NCBI GenBank assembly: GCA_030220185.1
Contig: JASPKZ010001233.1
Span: forward strand, 3,291,001 to 3,355,000
Direction: 5' to 3'
DNA from: Diploptera punctata
Taxonomy: Eukaryota > Arthropoda > Insecta > Blattodea > Blaberidae
Length of the DNA: 64,000 nt
Shown: positions 61,564-64,000 of the stretch, piece after piece
How positions within the stretch are numbered: position 1 is the first letter of the stretch
How the letters are laid out: each line of letters opens with the position of its first letter
Translations under genes and position numbers: made by a program
Notes under the pieces: generated by a model
Told to the model about the DNA's origin: nothing
What the model saw: the letters and a program-made list of their open reading frames with translations, nothing else
The model's database searches: none

Positions 61564-63387
61564 ATGCAAGCTAAAGTATACTTTTCGCCAAAACTTGAGA
61601 ACCTCGCCTCACATCATTCTCTCCAGTCGGCTATTAGTGACACTTTCAAATCCCTTATTTCAGGACAAGCATGCTTTTATTCAGTTCTTAAAAGCAGAAT
61701 CGTGAATCTGGAGCAATGGGAAACCCACTTCAGAAACCTACTAGGAGAGAAGGGCGAAACAGCAGTTGATCCAGCGCCGCACATGCATAATACAAGAACA
61801 GAACTCGACGACCCAATCACTCCTGACGATGTAGCCCGCTTCATAAGCAGTACTAAAAACAACAAGGCTGCTGGTCCGGATGGGATATTCGCGGAACACC
61901 TGAAAACCTTGTCTCAAGATCTGGCAGTACCGCTAGCCTTCCTATACAACGAATGCCTCACGAACAGCACAATCCCACAGCAATGGAGAAAGACAATAAT
62001 AGTGGTACTCCACAAAGGCAAAGGCAGGAAAGACGACCCAAACAGTTACAGGGGAATCGCTTTGGAGAACACAATGTTCAAACTATTCTCCAAAATCATA
62101 CTAGAGCGCATCGAGCTAAGATTACGAGCAAACATCCCCACGAATCAATTCGGATTCACTCCAGGCAGATCGACTTTACATGCAGTACAAGAAATCCTAG
62201 TTGAGATAGAAAATAGCATGGCACAACCAAACACCCCCCTGTATGCAATATTCATTGATTATTCAAAAGCATTTGACAGCATTAACAGAAAGTTACTTTG
62301 CCACAAGCTGGAGAATGCACTGGGCAGGTCAAGTCGCGAACTGGAGACAATAAAATCGATTCTCAGCACCAACTATGTAGCAATCTACGATGGCATATCA
62401 ATGTCAAAAGAAATTGCTCAAACACGAGGAGTCCTACAAGGAGACCCACTGAGCCCAGTCCTCTTTAACATTATGACGGCCGATATTGGACAAGCTATAA
62501 ACGCAAGAAATACAAAGCTATTAATGTATGCCGATGACATGGCGATCCTTTCCAAGAGTCCTGAAGATCTGCAGGAGGCCATGAAGAATATCAGAAAATG
62601 GGCGTCAGAAAATTCAATGGAAATAAATAGCTCCAAAACAAAAGCAATGAAGTTCAGAAGAGGAGGCAGATTATCAAAAAATGACCACTTTATGTGCGGC
62701 GACTCAGCCCTAGAAATAGCCCCCAACTTTAAGTACCTGGGAGTGACGCTGCAGACCACTGGAACCACGTTCACCATGCATATACAAGACAGGACCACAG
62801 CGGCAATAAATTCGATGTTCGACATCCCCAAGCTTGAGAGACTGTCCCTGCCAACGGCGATGGCACTGTTCCAACTCAAGGTAGCACCAGCGGCCACATA
62901 CGGTATTCAGATAATTTGGATTCACCTAACAGCGAAAAACCTCAAGAAATTGGAGAATGTCAAAGCCAGATATCTCAAGAGGGCCTTGTCACTCTCAAAG
63001 TACACAAGAAACAGCTACGCCTACAGAATAGCACATGAATCCTACTTCATTGAGGACATCAAGCTTCGCTTCAATCTACCAGAAACCCAGGCATATAAAG
63101 ACGCCATCAAAGAGAGACAAAACAAAGCCAATGCAATACCGATGGAAATAATGGACACAGAAACAATGAAAACCGATGTGTGGAAAGGACCGAACTTCCA
63201 ACTTCGCCACCTATACACACGCTTCGCCGCGCATGGTTTCCACTGGAAAATATGTCAGAATCCGTCATACCACGACCCGAAGGAGGACTGCAGATGTAAG
63301 CTTTGCGACGAGCCATGCTCCAGGTACCACCTAATGAAATGCCAAAGCAGAACTCAGCCTCTCACCAAAATTACAAAAGACTGGTGA
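61564..63387 (+). CDS. Non-LTR reverse transcriptase, 607 codons, uninterrupted, no EN domain
   Basis: Open from ATG at 61564 to TGA at 63387. A short leader (1-75) is followed by RT: DDVARFISSTKNNKAAGPDGI (about 80-100), RKTIIVVLHKGKGRKDDPNSYRGIAL, FGFTPGRSTLHAV, YAIFIDYSKAFDSINR (motif A, D), GVLQGDPLSPVLFNI (motif B), KLLMYADDMAIL (catalytic YADD), NFKYLGVTL, and a thumb with a LKKLENVKARYLKRAL segment. The C-terminus has a CRCKLCDEPCSRYHLMKC zinc-knuckle-like motif, as in R1/I/Jockey-type LINEs. No N-terminal APE endonuclease and no C-terminal restriction-like endonuclease is encoded. GC content and codon use are visibly richer than the surroundings and than RTE-1, suggesting a recent insertion. 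AATAAAA is at 63413, followed by an A-rich tail. The best reading is a 5'-truncated but young LINE copy. Confidence 0.9.
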   Translation: MQAKVYFSPKLENLASHHSLQSAISDTFKSLISGQACFYSVLKSRIVNLEQWETHFRNLLGEKGETAVDPAPHMHNTRTELDDPITPDDVARFISSTKNNKAAGPDGIFAEHLKTLSQDLAVPLAFLYNECLTNSTIPQQWRKTIIVVLHKGKGRKDDPNSYRGIALENTMFKLFSKIILERIELRLRANIPTNQFGFTPGRSTLHAVQEILVEIENSMAQPNTPLYAIFIDYSKAFDSINRKLLCHKLENALGRSSRELETIKSILSTNYVAIYDGISMSKEIAQTRGVLQGDPLSPVLFNIMTADIGQAINARNTKLLMYADDMAILSKSPEDLQEAMKNIRKWASENSMEINSSKTKAMKFRRGGRLSKNDHFMCGDSALEIAPNFKYLGVTLQTTGTTFTMHIQDRTTAAINSMFDIPKLERLSLPTAMALFQLKVAPAATYGIQIIWIHLTAKNLKKLENVKARYLKRALSLSKYTRNSYAYRIAHESYFIEDIKLRFNLPETQAYKDAIKERQNKANAIPMEIMDTETMKTDVWKGPNFQLRHLYTRFAAHGFHWKICQNPSYHDPKEDCRCKLCDEPCSRYHLMKCQSRTQPLTKITKDW

Positions 63388-63445
63388 AAATTCTAAATGT
63401 ACACATTGTGTTTAATAAAATCAATTAAAAAAGCAAATAAGAAGG
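63388..63445 (+). terminator. LINE 3' UTR with polyadenylation-type signal
   Basis: AATAAAATC at 63413 followed by AATTAAAAAAGCAAATAAG, taken as the 3' end of the LINE. The exact boundary is uncertain. Confidence 0.5.
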
Positions 63446-64000
63446 GTTGCCTTTTGTTCCCAAGAGTTTTTGGATGGACAAAAGATGGGGTGATTACAAG
63501 GCACTTCCAGGAACTGAGGATCTTGAGTTTTGGCGTAAAGTTATCAGTAGCTACCTGCTTGTCACCAGATAATACATAAATATTTACTCAGGTATAAAGG
63601 TCTCCTTCAATTTCTCTAAGATTCTCATTAGAATTCATGAAACTATGGTGGAATGAATTTGCACATCTATTACACATCCAAGTTAACTGTTCACGGGCGG
63701 AGGGGAAGAGTTTTAGCGCTAGTGTCGCCGATCTACTGAATCTGTGGAAAGGATGTAGGAGAAAACTGTACATTCGATCACGTATTGAAATTTTTCAACT
63801 TCAAATGTGGGGGGAGAATCTCTAAACACGTGTGAAAGTTCTTAACATAGTTGTCAAATTAGTCATTTAAGCACGAAACGCTCAAGCGGTCGGATCATTT
63901 AAAATCACAGTATTTGTCGTCTCTCTTTTACCAGCCTCACATTAAATCACAAGTGGCAACATGCAATGAGAAGGGCAAGGAAGGGACAGCTCATTCCTAG
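63446..64000. other. Non-coding end of window
   Basis: Small overlapping ORFs of about 60 codons on both strands have no domains. No repeat signature seen. Confidence 0.4.

Overview
The window is eukaryotic, most likely from a large, AT-rich, repeat-laden arthropod genome. An insect of the cockroach/termite or similar type is plausible, but no marker here proves it. Supporting signs are a spliced chymotrypsin-fold serine protease with GT-AG introns of 2.5 to 19 kb, RTE-type and Jockey-type LINEs, Penelope-like elements (PLEs), tRNA-derived SINEs, Helitrons, and CMC/Tc1-type DNA transposons. There are no prokaryotic operons and no rRNA genes. tRNA-like sequence occurs only as SINE heads.

One host gene is visible. 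It is the catalytic domain of an S1-family serine protease on the + strand, in four exons (7995-8190, 27503-27777, 35325-35461, 37985-38143) whose splice phases all agree. The His-Asp-Ser triad is present. The residues aligned with Asp189, Cys191 and Cys220 of chymotrypsin are replaced, so one standard disulfide is missing and the S1 pocket is changed. Upstream exons (signal peptide, any CLIP domain) are not recognised and may lie outside the window.

Most of the rest is mobile DNA, layered by nested insertion. The main family is an RTE-type LINE, called RTE-1 here, with a (GTAA)n tail. It has about 13 copies, seven with clear target-site duplications (TSDs). One copy (57680-60955, - strand) has an intact 1012-codon EN-RT ORF. 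Other layers are: a hAT-like element splitting an RTE-1 copy (440-3056); a CACTG-ended transposon with a decayed transposase (9554-11869); head-to-head PLE pairs (about 13.3-16.5 kb and 17.3-26.9 kb); a 5.3 kb nest in which RTE-2 sits inside a PLE and holds a Jockey-like LINE, a SINE, an RTE-1 copy and an 11 x 43-bp minisatellite (18179-23515); a Tc1/IS630-like DDE transposon inside a SINE (31513-34246); Helitrons with a shared 3' hairpin loop (49831-50801); and an uninterrupted 607-codon LINE RT ORF (61564-63387).

Layout: 1-7.3 kb, RTE-1, hAT, RTE and MITE debris; 7.3-38.1 kb, the protease gene with its transposon-filled introns; 38.3-44.2 kb, PLE tips, a decayed PLE, a SINE and a duplicated repeat; 44.2-48.5 kb, interleaved RTE-1 and RTE-2 copies; 49-52.3 kb, SINE-in-SINE, Helitrons, microsatellites and a hAT end; 52.3-57 kb, RTE and SINE copies; 57.7-63.4 kb, two LINEs with open reading frames. 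Family names such as RTE-1, PLE-D and SINE-A are local labels for this window only.
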